This document shows positions 39,846 through 50,391 of a stretch of 64,000 nt of DNA, in pieces (the stretch's first letter is position 1; each line of letters begins with the position of its first letter). The notes below the pieces were generated by a model. It saw nothing but the letters and a program-made list of their open reading frames with translations, made no database searches and had not been told where the DNA came from. A program made the position numbers and the translations under genes. Source of the DNA: Clytia hemisphaerica (Eukaryota > Cnidaria > Hydrozoa > Leptothecata > Clytiidae); assembly GCA_902728285.1 (NCBI GenBank), contig CACVBU010000681.1, positions 482,342 through 546,341 on the forward strand, read 5' to 3'.

Positions 39846-40699
39846 CTGCAGGCGAAAATTCTTAAGTTATATAATTTTGGTGGTATGGATTATGTGTCCA
39901 CTGCTTGAATTTTATATTAATTCTAACAGTGCTCGAGAGGATTTGATTCGAGCTTTTACTGGACATAATTATAATGTAAACTTTAATACAATGATTTGAT
40001 TTAAGAATTTTATCATGTCAGCATTTCAGGACAAAATTCGGTAAAGAATAAAAAGTGAACAAAACTGAAAAAATATCATCATTTTATAAGACTCGTGTTG
40101 TTTCCTGGGCTTTCTCGTGATGCTTTCAACTTTCCTTCTCCCAGTGCTCTTTCTATAGAAGCCTAAAAAATTCGATTAATTTTGGGAATTCTAAAGCCAA
40201 GGGTTACATTTTTCTTCATATTTTGGTTTAGATTTAGCTTAGGTTTTGGCCCAATATCAGTCTCATGTTCCGAAAAAATCTCGTGAATTTTTTTGTGGCA
40301 TTCGTCAATCTGGTATTCCCCGTGATTAACTCAATTAATTAAATCATTCTAAATGATTAAAAAATCTAAATTCAAGTGACCCCCCATTGAGCCACTCCAT
40401 TTTAAATCCATACATTGAGGTAAAAGAATGTTCAGGTTGTTCATAAAATAAAAAAAACTTCAGCAAGTCTGAAATAACGATTTTCAAGCATTTTTCAGGG
40501 AATTTGAGATCAGTGATTTTTTCCTGGAGGTCTTGGTCATCTACGTTTTTCTTTTTTCCAAGGGGTGAACTGATATTCTTGTTCGTCAGGCATGCAGATG
40601 TTACATGCACGTGACCGGGTGACTCACACCTACAACTTTGACTGTTGTGAGAATAGGAACGGTTGTCATAGAGGTACAGGGGACCCGGATTCGGCACTA

Positions 40700-40949
40700 A
40701 ATATTATTTTTTATAAGGGCATTAAGAATTTTTGAAGACTTGTCTGATGTTCTTAATTTTTTGAAATTTAAGCCTCGAGATGTTCTTAACATCTTCTTAA
40801 TTTCACCATTTTAGAGGTATCTTTTAAATTTTCTTATAAAAATTGGGTGTTTTAGTGTCTACAAAGCCTTAAAATGTTCTAAACATGCTCTAAATATTTT
40901 GGCCGTCGAAGCCTTTGTTCTTATATAGGTTGTTCTTATGAAAAACGTG
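40700..40949. mobile_element. MITE family D, copy (left end decayed)
   Basis: TTTTTTATAAGGGCATTAAG near the left; TTGTTCTTATGAAAAACGTG at the right. The interior carries the usual AAGCCT..ATGTTCTTAACAT pattern. Confidence 0.5.
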
Positions 40950-40954
40950 TTATT

Positions 40955-41302
40955 GTGAAGAATCAGAACGGTTGCTGGTGTAGTAAAACAGGTGAACCGG
41001 ACTTCGGCATTATTAATATCAAGTCACACAGGAATTCTTCTTTTCAATTTAAAGGTTTAAAATTGTCATCCCGTGTGATAAGGCAAGTCGGAAAAGCACC
41101 AGGATAACTCCTGTCGATTACACGTTTTTTTATAAGAACATCCAAAATATTTGAAGCCTTGGGATCTTGCCTTATCACACGGGATGACAATTTTAAACCT
41201 TTAAATTGAAAAGAAGTATTCCTGTGTGACTTGATATTAATAATCCCGAAGTCCGGTTCACCTGTGTTATTGCGAAGAATCGGAACGGTTGCTGGCGTAG
41301 TA
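40955..41302. repeat. inverted duplication of a ~135-bp block with ~100-bp near-identical core
   Basis: The core 40988-41090 (ACAGGTGAACCGGACTTCGG ... GTGTGATAAGGCAAG) is repeated inverted at about 41163-41265. The outer TTATTG.GAAGAATC.GAACG sequence extends the match on both sides. Read in the matching frame both arms encode EPDFGIINIKSHRN and FKGLKLSSRVIRQ, differing in few bases. A family D left end lies in the spacer. Confidence 0.6.
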
Positions 41303-41334
41303 GTGTTCTTATATAGTTTGTTCTTATAAAAAAC
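41121..41334. mobile_element. MITE family D, copy overlapping the inverted duplication
   Basis: CACGTTTTTTTATAAGAACA after TA (41119-41120). A family D right end, TTCTTATATAGTTTGTTCTT, lies at 41306-41334. Confidence 0.45.
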
Positions 41335-41631
41335 ATCTATTTCAGTGTTTTGAATCTGAGAAAACAAGACCAAGGAGAGAGTTTCAAAAAGAATATGGAC
41401 TCTTAAAAGTCAATAAAGTCTCCAAGATAGTGTTTTTATTATCATGTGTTTGGTTTTGAAAACGAAAACAGTAAAAGGATGGAGGAAGCACGACAAAAAA
41501 TGAAAGTAACAAAAAAATATACAAAAACAAAAATTTTGATGCTGACCTTGTTTGAGAATATAAAAAGGCTTTGTGGCCTCTAGGAGAAGTGATTTCTCAG
41601 GCCAATCACGCCTTTAAATCTACTATATTTG

Positions 41632-41946
41632 CAACCTCGTCCCCGTGTATCCCAGGCTTTATTTACGTTACTGATTGACGCCAGAGAATACCCTGGTGTT
41701 GGCTGATGCAAGTTCCCCATCTCAATCTCAGAGGGGGAACTTCTCAAAACAATACGTCATGAAATATTCTGACGTTACAAAGTTACACTGCAATGCAACG
41801 ACTTTAAAAAAGAAAAACAAATGAAATCTGACGTTTTGTTTTTGAACTACCTAATCTTTCGCGTTCGAAAACCAGCCAATGCCAGGGTATTATCTAGCGC
41901 TATCAGTAAGAATCAAAAAGCTGATAATACGCAGGGATCGAGGTTG
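41632..41946. mobile_element. MITE with GCAACCTCGTCCC ends
   Basis: GCAACCTCGTCCCCGTGTAT at the left and GCAGGGATCGAGGTTGC at the right. The right half contains ATCAGTAAGAATC..AAGCTGATAATACGC, a box also seen near 26070 and 58130. Confidence 0.55.
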
Positions 41947-42139
41947 CTATATTTGTAGATATGTAAACAGCGATAAATCTACTATATTTGTATTCATGAT
42001 AAATTCTATATCTATTACAGTATGAATATGAAATATTTCTACTGAATATGTAGAATCAGAGACTGTTCATCCAACGTTTCCAGACCATCTAAACAGAACG
42101 ACAAATAACTATTAAAAAGCGACAAAAATAACGACATCT

Positions 42140-42260
42140 GTAACTGTAACCCTAACCCTAACTATGAAAGAACGACAACAACATATATTTCAAACCCTAG
42201 TATTAAATAACGACAACGACATATATTTCAAACCCTAACCCTAACTATCAAAGAACGACA
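42140..42260 (+). repeat. tandem block with interstitial telomere-like CCCTAA units
   Basis: AACCCTAACCCTAACTA occurs twice about 80 bp apart within a roughly tandem block that also repeats ACGACATATATTTCAAACCC. Confidence 0.5.
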
Positions 42261-42390
42261 TATTTTGCCGTCCCAAACCCCGACCTTGGTGACTACCACC
42301 CCTACATATTCATTACTTTTTGTACTTTACGCTATTTAAGACTAGTAGTTTAAATTACGAAATTTACGCTTTACATATCTACACATATGC

Positions 42391-42827
42391 CTTATCGACC
42401 TATTTTACGCCGGCCCTAATTTAACGCCGGCCTTATTACACCACAGCCTAATTTTGGGCCTACGCAAGTTAGGGCCGTTAATAACGCCAAAATTTGTAAA
42501 AATAGCTACTTATGCTTCAAATTAGTAAACAATGACTAAAATCTACATTAAAATGTCGTTTCTCAGCAGTAAACTGTGGAAAATTCCATTGAAAATCACT
42601 GATTTTTTAATATACTAAATATTTCACTGAAGTTTTAAATATGGAGTAAAACAATGGATAATTTTCGTTTTCGAATCATACCTAAAATTATTTAAATTGA
42701 GAAATGATGATGAAAGATTAACGCCGCTTTTAAGTTAAAATTGCAAAATCTTTTAACGCCGGCCCTTATTACGCCACGAGCCCAAAAATAACGCCAATAA
42801 GGGCCGGTGTAAAAAGGTCCGATAAGG
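42391..42827. mobile_element. MITE with CCTTATCG ends and GCCGGCCC boxes
   Basis: CCTTATCGACC at the left and GGTCCGATAAGG at the right, TA at 42828-42829. Repeated TTTACGCCGGCCCTTATT boxes occur in both orientations. Confidence 0.6.
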
Positions 42828-43217
42828 TAGTAGAAATAAATGTGAAGAATACTTGCAAACGCTGAGATTATAAGATAAGATTCATTTTCAAACCAAGTTG
42901 AAAGTGTCCACAAACTCCAAAAAAAGTTGATGTTCCTATAGACACCTTGCACAGCCTGTGAAAACGAAAGAGGAAGATCGGTAGGTTTTTATCATCTACG
43001 CCACCATTTTGGAAAAAGTTTATCTATAAGAAAGCGTTTAAAGGTTTTATTTTACATGAGTGTTCTCGTTTCATATCAGACACATATTTCATATCAGGCC
43101 GGTGTCTGCCTATTGTTATATTATTAAAGAGGAGACTGAATTTTCCCCTTTGAAAGACTTTCCATAGTTGCAAAAGAAACAACCGAATGGCTCGCAGGTA
43201 TGTGGCAGCCATCAAAA

Positions 43218-43443
43218 CACCCCTGTCTCATAGGCCCCGCTGGAAGCTCTTCCCTCAGTGGGGATTTTATCGAAATCCCAATGGGGATAGAAATTCTATT
43301 CTTCTCAGGTCAAAAAATTCAGTGGGGATGGTTTTGGAGTGCATTTTTTACATTGAATTTTAAATAGGGATGAAAAAAGGGGCTTGAACTGTAGGGTGTT
43401 TTCTAGGGTTAGGGGGTCCCACTGGGTCTGTGACTCAGGGGTG
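43218..43443. mobile_element. MITE family C, copy 4
   Basis: CACCCCTGTCTCATAGGCCC at the left, GGGTCTGTGACTCAGGGGTG at the right, TA on the right side. Confidence 0.75.
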
Positions 43444-44069
43444 TATTACCCTTTAAGTGCACCCATGACATCATTTTTCATTACAAAGCTCACGAGTATA
43501 AGGAATCGAGTAATTGAGATAGTTAATTATATGCCAAAGAGTAATAGCTTATTAACTAATTAAAGCAAAGCATTCTTATAAATGAGCTAAATGGTAATGA
43601 CAAAGAGAGAGAGACTGGCGGTTGACGAATGACGTAATAAACATGTTATATTTATACCAGAGACAAAAACAAATGACACCGACATGAAACCCGGTAGACA
43701 AAAAAAACATAACACAAGTCGATAATTACATTTTAATACAATTAATGAAAATTCACATCACTTAGTCAATTTCGCTTCTTCATTTTTCTTTTCGTGTATT
43801 GGTGTAAATACCTCACGGCTCTATTATTTACATTCTTTTATTTTCTAAAGGGAAAAATCTTCATTTTTCTAACACATCCGTAAATAAACTAGGATTTAAC
43901 AATAACGTCGTCATCTTAACAAATGATGTTACTTTTTCTTTGTTTTTCTTTCAACTTCAAAAAAATCACCCCAAAATATTTTTTATGATGCTATTCCTGA
44001 CCAAAAGGGGCGAGTTTTTGTGACACTATTTTGTCAACTTTCCTTGGTGACAAAATAACAAGGCAGTGA

Positions 44070-44077
44070 TATAAAAA
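44070..44077 (+). promoter_or_regulatory. TATA box of the ShK/mucin gene
   Basis: TATAAAAA about 30 bp upstream of a probable transcript start near 44100. It is followed by a non-coding exon with a consensus donor. Confidence 0.55.
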
Positions 44078-44099
44078 GGTAGTATAATCCCCATTGGAA

Positions 44100-44159
44100 T
44101 ACATTTCAGTCTATCATCTCACAAGAATAGGTATCAAAACAAAGTGGGACATACTGAAG
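44100..44159 (+). other. probable 5' non-coding exon of the ShK/mucin gene
   Basis: Ends ACTGAAG|GTAAGA. A matching acceptor TTTATAG (ending 44575) lies 22 bp before the start codon at 44598. The start of the exon is inferred from the TATA position. Confidence 0.5.
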
Positions 44160-44597
44160 GTAAGAGTTTTGCTTTCTTGGAGGATTTGAAAATTTTCTAC
44201 TTCATTATATGGTGAAGTATATTCGCGATGGTGTTATTGAGATTTTATTTAAGGAGGCAAGCAATCGCATTATGCTTGAATTTGTCAATTTAGATAGTCG
44301 AGCCTAAAGTTATTAAACTTTATCAAAAATCAATGCTTTACTTTTGCTTTAGAATACATATAATTGGAGATAAAACCTCGCCGGAAAGATTTTGTAAGGA
44401 GGGGTGGGGACTCAAAGGCGCAAATCTTAAAACTTCTATCTTACTTGAGAAAGGTTGAAGATTCATCTCTAGCTCTTTCGGGGCTTTGAACTCAATGCTA
44501 TTACACTCTTATGAAAGAGTACCTAAACATTTAAAATCAAACGATCCCAAATCACACTTACCGTTTCCTTTATAGGTTCACACATCCATAGTACAGA

Positions 44598-44820
44598 ATG
44601 ATGAAGGTGATATTAGCTTGCCTGCTAGTCATCCAGACGGTATCATGTTTACCAGCAATGACGTCATCAATGGCCATGACGTCAGATGGGGCATGCGCAG
44701 ATGAGCGAAGTATTTATTGTATGTTCATGAGAACATGTTTTGTCAGTACTTTTTTGCAAAGATGTGAAACAGAAAGCTATTTGAGAGATGTATGTGCAAA
44801 ATCTTGCAACCAATGCAAAG
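44598..44820 (+). CDS. signal peptide and first ShK domain exon
   Basis: Two adjacent ATG codons (44598, 44601); the first is used here. Donor GTAAGA after AAAG. Confidence 0.83.
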
Positions 44821-46678
44821 GTAAGACACCAAATTCTCATTAATTTACACAATATTTTCAATTACCTTAAGTAAAACTTTTTTCACGAATCGAGCTTCTA
44901 AAATTTTCTCGTGTACAAAATTTCGCGAGGATTAATTTTCTTGTTAAAAATGCCCAAAATTTTGAAAATTGCAAAAATCAATACAATCGAAATTTAGTTC
45001 ACTTAAGGTTAAACATTGTGGCTCAAAAGTATCAAACAATTGATACTGGGTACCTGTGCTGTATAGCACTTTATGGGGTCGGAGAGGCCTTAAGTAGGTC
45101 ATTGTTGCCATTGAGATATAAGTACAGGATAAGAACAATTTGAAGCTTAAAATACCAGAAATAAGAATAACCAAGCCTAAAGCAATCTTTACAAAAAGAG
45201 TGTACATTAATGTTAGGTGTACTGGCTGACTACTCTATTCTAAACTATCACAAACACGAGTTCAAGATAATTTGAAACGAACCTAACCGAACTACTTTTC
45301 ACCACTATCTTATTTACCCTTTCAGTTGAATGCGTGAACAAGTTATCAATGTGTCCAAGCTACTCTGGCATGTGCATGGACCCTTATTTTGGAACACTTT
45401 ATCAGAAGATGTGCCCAGTGACTTGTGGCACGTGCGAAGGAGTCCGTAAGTTGGCTTTTTAAATATTTCTTGTAAGGGAACAAATAAAAATGTTTAGTAA
45501 GATAAATATAAATCTTCAACCTTTTAAAAGCGCATCCTTAGCATTTTTAACGACGGAATTTGTATAGTTCTTTGTTTGAGAAATTTGTTGGTAAAAGTTA
45601 TCTTCAATATGGCGTTTATGTCACTACCACGTAGGCATCAAAACTCTAATACGTTGGAGATAAAGACTAGACATTATTTTGTCGTTTAGTTCCGGCAACT
45701 GACAAAACAACGACCACCGACTACTACACAACAACCACCGAAAAACGAACAACAACAACCGAAGAAACAACAACCACAGCAACGACCACCGACCCCACCA
45801 CAACGACCGACTACAAGACCACTACCGACCCCACCACAACGACCGAGCCAATCACGACTACTGAAGAAACAACAACGACGGCAACGACCACCGACGACAC
45901 CACAACCACCGATTATTATACAACCACTGAAGAAAAAACTACAACCACCGACAAAACAACAACCACCGACTATTACACGACCACTGAAGAAAAAACTACG
46001 ACCACCGACGAGATAACAACAACGGCAACGACCACCGACGACACAACAACCACCGATTATTATACGACCACCGACGAGACAACAACCACCGACTATTACA
46101 CACCAACTGAAGAAAAAACTACGACCACCGACGAGACAACAACCACCGAGCCCTATGACACGACAACCGCCGACGCTGTAACAACCACCGACTATTATAC
46201 AACAACAGCAGGAATAACAACGGACACAACAACCGAACCCTATGAAACCACAACCACCGACGCTGTAACGACAACCGATTATTATACGACAACTAGTTAC
46301 GATACCACAACCGCAAAAGAAGAAACGACAACCACACAAGAAACGACCATGAGTACACTCGGCACATCCACTTTTTCCACCGATGATAACTACTCACCAA
46401 CCGCAACTTCGACAACCACCGATTATGTTTCAACGACCGAGAACAACTACCAAGACACATCGACCGGCTCAACCGACTATTACGATACAACAACCGACTA
46501 TTACGATACAACAACCGACGATTATATCACGACCGATGATTATATCACAACCGAAAAAGCTGCCGACACGACAACCGAACCAGCGACAACCGAAACTACA
46601 GTCGACTATTACACGACAACTGATTACTACACCGAAACAGAAACTACAGATCCGTACACCGAAATAATCTTCGAGTAA
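44598..46678 (+). CDS. secreted protein with two ShK domains and a Thr-rich mucin-like stalk
   Basis: Exons 44598-44820, 45326-45445 and 45690-46678 join in phase 1 each time to 443 aa. Residues 1-20 (MMKVILACLLVIQTVSC) are a signal peptide. The first ShK-type six-Cys domain is in exon 1 (CADERSIYC ... CNQC) and the second in exon 2 (ECVNKLSMCPSYSGMC ... CGTC). Exon 3 codes about 328 residues of Thr/Asp/Tyr repeats such as TTTTDYYTTTEEKTTTTD, which would be densely O-glycosylated, and ends TEIIFE. ShK folds occur both in channel-blocking toxins and in many non-toxic matrix or enzyme-associated proteins. The mucin stalk makes a mucus, nematocyst or surface-coat role more likely than a free toxin; this is inference. 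AATAAA at 46879 is the likely polyadenylation signal. Confidence 0.85.
45326..45445 (+). CDS. second ShK domain exon
   Basis: Acceptor CCCTTTCAG, donor GTAAGT. A 40-residue module containing the six cysteines and the conserved MCP..CG.C ending. Confidence 0.83.
45690..46678 (+). CDS. Thr-rich stalk exon
   Basis: Acceptor TCGTTTAG before 45690. ACAACCACCGAC-type codon repeats run without a stop for about 985 nt to TAA at 46676-46678. The opposite strand is also open in places because of the repeat, which gives spurious Cys/Gly-rich frames. Confidence 0.83.
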
Positions 46679-46878
46679 TAATTTCGAGCCACTCAAAAGA
46701 GGTTAAACCTGTATTTAAAACCAATATTATTTAAAATAATTTATTGAAAAATGAGATCATTTAGTTTATCAATTTTGACAAAGTTATAATTTATGATTAA
46801 CGTACACAAAATTGATTTAATTTATTTTTTTTTCAGATATTTTTAGCATAAATTATTTTTTATGTAAAAAATACATGA

Positions 46879-46884
46879 AATAAA
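46879..46884 (+). terminator. polyadenylation signal AATAAA of the ShK/mucin gene
   Basis: AATAAA followed at once by GTTGTGTG, a GT-rich downstream element, 200 bp after the stop. Confidence 0.5.
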
Positions 46885-46899
46885 GTTGTGTGCAGTTAT

Positions 46900-47915
46900 C
46901 TTGATATAAAGGTGTATTCCTCACAAAAAAGTGCTTAAAGCAATAAAAATAGTTTTGTGTCTCCCTATATTTTCTAAGGAAATTAAATTTTAGTATTTGT
47001 GACAGGATTTTTGGCTGAATCCCGGAACGTCGGAAATAAAAAAAAACACCATCACAATGGCTTTTAGAGGTTAAAATAACGGGTTACAGACAAAAAAATA
47101 AGGCTAATCACCGTCACGGATTGATTTTGAAATACCGTTTTCCCGTGCCTTTTTCGCAAATTCCCGTAATTAATACCGTACTTAAAAAATACCAATCCTG
47201 TCACACCGTAAGAACTAAATTTTAAATTGAGCCAATTCAGCTAAATAAATTTGTGTAAGCAAGCAATGAGTCATTCCACTTTATATCCGTAGGGGGGGGG
47301 GGTGGACGAAAGTTTCCATGGGGTGATCGGAAAAGAATTACCAGGGGTAAAAGACTCATTTTAGTTCGTCCAACCTTACTTTTAAGGTACGAAAAGAATT
47401 TTTCGATAGCTTCTTTTGTAAATTTTGCCGTTTTCCAGGGGGTATCCACACATATCTAAGAATCTTTTTTTTTCCTGAAAAAGGTTCATCCAGCCCCCCT
47501 GTATGGAAATTTAATGGAACAGCCCAATAAGGATATATTATTTCTTCATAATTTTTCGATCGAAATATAATGAAGTTATATGCACTGAAGAAGATACAAA
47601 CTATCGACTAACCATGACAATCTGTAATGAAAACCCAATATACATTAAGGAAGAAAGACATAAAACAGTAAAAAACAAAAGGAATGCACAAGACACAAAA
47701 GGAAGCGATAAGCTTAAGACCGAAGTCTGAGATCAGGTGCGGTAGGAAAATGTGTACTTCTTCAAATAGTCACAAATGTTTTAGATCTTCCGACACTAGA
47801 GTTTTAAAAACATTTATTTTTACTATACCGACCCACCCATATTTTTCTATCGGCGTAAAAAGCGCCGATAAGTTATATAAAAAGAAGAGTAAAAAGTGCT
47901 AATTTATGCAGTGCA
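46900..47915. other. intergenic, nothing supported
   Basis: AT-rich with a G run near 47292. The short open frames lack splice or domain support. Confidence 0.4.
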
Positions 47916-48120
47916 ATAGACCTTTTCATAAATTACGTCATGAACATCACTTGCCTCGTTTTGAATTGTAGCCAAGGTGATCAACTCCCGGCGGATTTTA
48001 TCAAAATTACTTTCTATTTAAAACAAAAGTAATTTAATGTCTCAAGGGACATAATCACCATGGTAATTGTTTGAATACGAGGCAAGTGATAATCGTGACG
48101 TAATTTATGAAAATGTCTAT
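47916..48120. mobile_element. MITE with AATAGACCTTTTCATAAATT ends
   Basis: Left ATAGACCTTTTCATAAATTA then CGTCATGA and TCACTTGCCTCG; the right arm is the inverse (CGAGGCAAGTGA ... CGTGACGTAATTTATGAAAA then TGTCTAT). A further copy begins at 63966. Confidence 0.7.
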
Positions 48121-48829
48121 TAAATTATTAATTAATTATTATAAAGATTCGAAAACCTTTAATATTTGTTGACCATTTTTCAATTTTTGTTAGGTTGGTG
48201 ATCGTTACTATAATTTAGGTCAAAGCTCAAAAAAGCTTACTGTCCTAACGACGCCGTTTCGCCGCTCATTCCACGTTCTATATAGATCGCCTGTCGACCA
48301 GCCAGGAGGATTTTTTCGATAGCGCATGTTTGACATGCACCTGCCATTTAGGCGTTCCTCTTCTTTCGCCATTTTACAAAGTATGTAAATTTTTCATCTT
48401 TTTTGTTTAAAACGATGTGAAGGTTATCCTGTGAAGGTAAACAATATTATCTTTTGAATTAATAGTGATAATACATGTTCAATACGACGGGGATGAATAG
48501 TTTTCCATTTCGTCGAGATCCCGAATGACTGAGGACACCTATATAGCGGGTCAAACTTCGGGTACTTCCTAATCGTTTCAGTATCTCCTCTGCCATCAAA
48601 AACATACATAAAATAAAACTCAAAACTCGCTAGTGCTTACTAGCGCTAAGACACAAGTTCTCTCTCTCTCCACGTCACACCTTGTTTTACTTTTTCCTTT
48701 CTTCATAGTCTTACCTCTGGCGATATAACTTAAGTTTCTAGCGGAGGGAGGGACTATATTAATGTTTAGTAGTATTTTCTAGTATATGTTCGTAGTGTAC
48801 CCTGTGTTTATGTTTCAATTTCAAACTTA

Positions 48830-49629
48830 CAGTGAACTTTTGCTAATTGGAACTTCTATTATTCGATTCTTTCTATTATAATTCAAAATAATTCCCACTT
48901 CTGTGCAGAGGAAAACCCCTGTAAAATACTCTCTATAATTCGAATCTCTCTGTAAATCGAATAAAAAAGAATTTCATCCGTGTACCAATTTTCCACTTCT
49001 GATACTATGTGGAAATCACTCTAAAGGGAGTTAGTCCAATAGACTGGCATATGATTTCCACATATCAGCAAAGAAAAAGCGCATGGAATTTAGTAGAAGC
49101 TAGTCTGATATCTGAGGTAAAGTCAAAAATAAAAAAAGTACAATAATCGATACGTTATCTTTTATCAAAGCCGGGGGGGGGGTACTAAAGCAAATGAAGG
49201 GTACGTTATGTGCCGCCCTTTTTTGGATTTCCAAAGTCCCACTAAGGGTCGGAGAAATAGGAAAATTTCAATTTTCTACCCCCGGAAAGATTGAAATTTG
49301 GTTAAATTTGTCCCAGTAAGGGTCGTAGAATTCACAAAATTCGAAAGGTCGAAAGTCGGGTGGCAACCCCCCCACGTCAGCTCGCAACCCTAGTAGCCCC
49401 CCCCCCGGGTATCAAAGCGAGAACAAATTATAGATTTATAGATATTAACCTTTGCACAGGTATTCTAAAAAAAATGCACGTTACAATTAATAAGGAGTCT
49501 AGTTGGTTTGAATAACAGAAAGATTCGAATTATAAAAACACGAGGTTTTCCCCTTGACGGAAACTGAAGAAGAATTCTAATTATAGAAAGATTTGAATAA
49601 TAGAAATTCGAATGAACAAGAGTCTCCTG
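48830..49629. mobile_element. pogo-like MITE carrying an inner inverted-repeat insert
   Basis: CAGTGAACTTTTGCTAATTG after TA (48828-48829) and TGAACAAGAGTCTCCTG before TA (49630-49631). Both halves contain CTATTATTCGA / AATAATAGAA. The central part 49168-49420 is a separate element. Confidence 0.5.
49168..49420. mobile_element. inverted-repeat element with poly-G/poly-C ends
   Basis: TATCAAAGCCGGGGGGGGGG at the left and CCCCCCCCCGGGTATCAAAG at the right, with several GTCGAAAG..GGGTCG boxes between. Not a perfect inverted terminus, so its class is unclear. Confidence 0.4.
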
Positions 49630-50134
49630 TAATCCTTATCAAAGCAACGAAAATTATTGGTATTTGCATTTGGACAGTATTTTGAAAAAATGCAACTTAT
49701 TTTTTAACATGACTTTTAGACTAGAGTCTACTTCTGGCTGAACTTTGCTTTTTGATATTTTTTTATGACGCTGAGTCCAGTGAAGTAGACTAGGAGCATT
49801 TGGCGAGGTCCATAAAAAAAGCTCTAAGTGGACCCCGGGCTACATGACTTTGGGCTCTTCCAGAAAATGTCCGTACATGGGGGTGAAGGATATATTGTCT
49901 GGTGTGTAGCAAAAAATCATCAAAATTTGCCTTGTCCGGGGGGTAAATTTTCTCTGTTGGGGGCAATTTGGGTTGTCCGAGGGGTCAACTAATGCTTGCC
50001 CGGGGGGTAAAACCCATTGTCCGGGGGGGGAGAGGGGCAAAAGTCACTTTTTTCCGGGGGTAAATCACTGAAAATTGTTATATCCTCCACCTCCCACATT
50101 CAAATTTTTTCTGGAACTGGAAAATACTTTTGAC

Positions 50135-50391
50135 TTACTCTGGAGTATCTTGTTGACCACCAGCACTGCTTGGTCCACTTGTTGTTGAACCGTAACTTGC
50201 AGCAGCATTAGTTTGTCCACGTTCATATTTTTCTTGTATTTTCTCTGATTCGTTGTCTCTTTTTTGTTCCTTCATTTTAGAATACCATCTTGAAATGATG
50301 ACGCAAATGATGACTAGAACCCAGGCTCCAACAATGAGGAACGTGATCAGGAGAGCTGATACGTGCGTTTTCGGTAGTGGCTTTTCTTTTC
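50135..50391 (-). CDS. LRR receptor last exon: membrane span and cytoplasmic tail
   Basis: Acceptor TTTCCAG before 50391, stop TAA at 50137-50135. Juxtamembrane KEKPLPKTHV, one TM helix, then SRWYSKMKEQKRDNESEK and a Ser/Gly-rich end. No kinase, TIR or other signalling domain. Confidence 0.83.

Noticed and set aside
45686-46339. Minus-strand Cys/Gly-rich 217-aa frame opposite the mucin exon
   Set aside because: It is the complement of ACAACCACCGAC repeats; the plus strand has signal peptide, ShK exons and matching splice phases.
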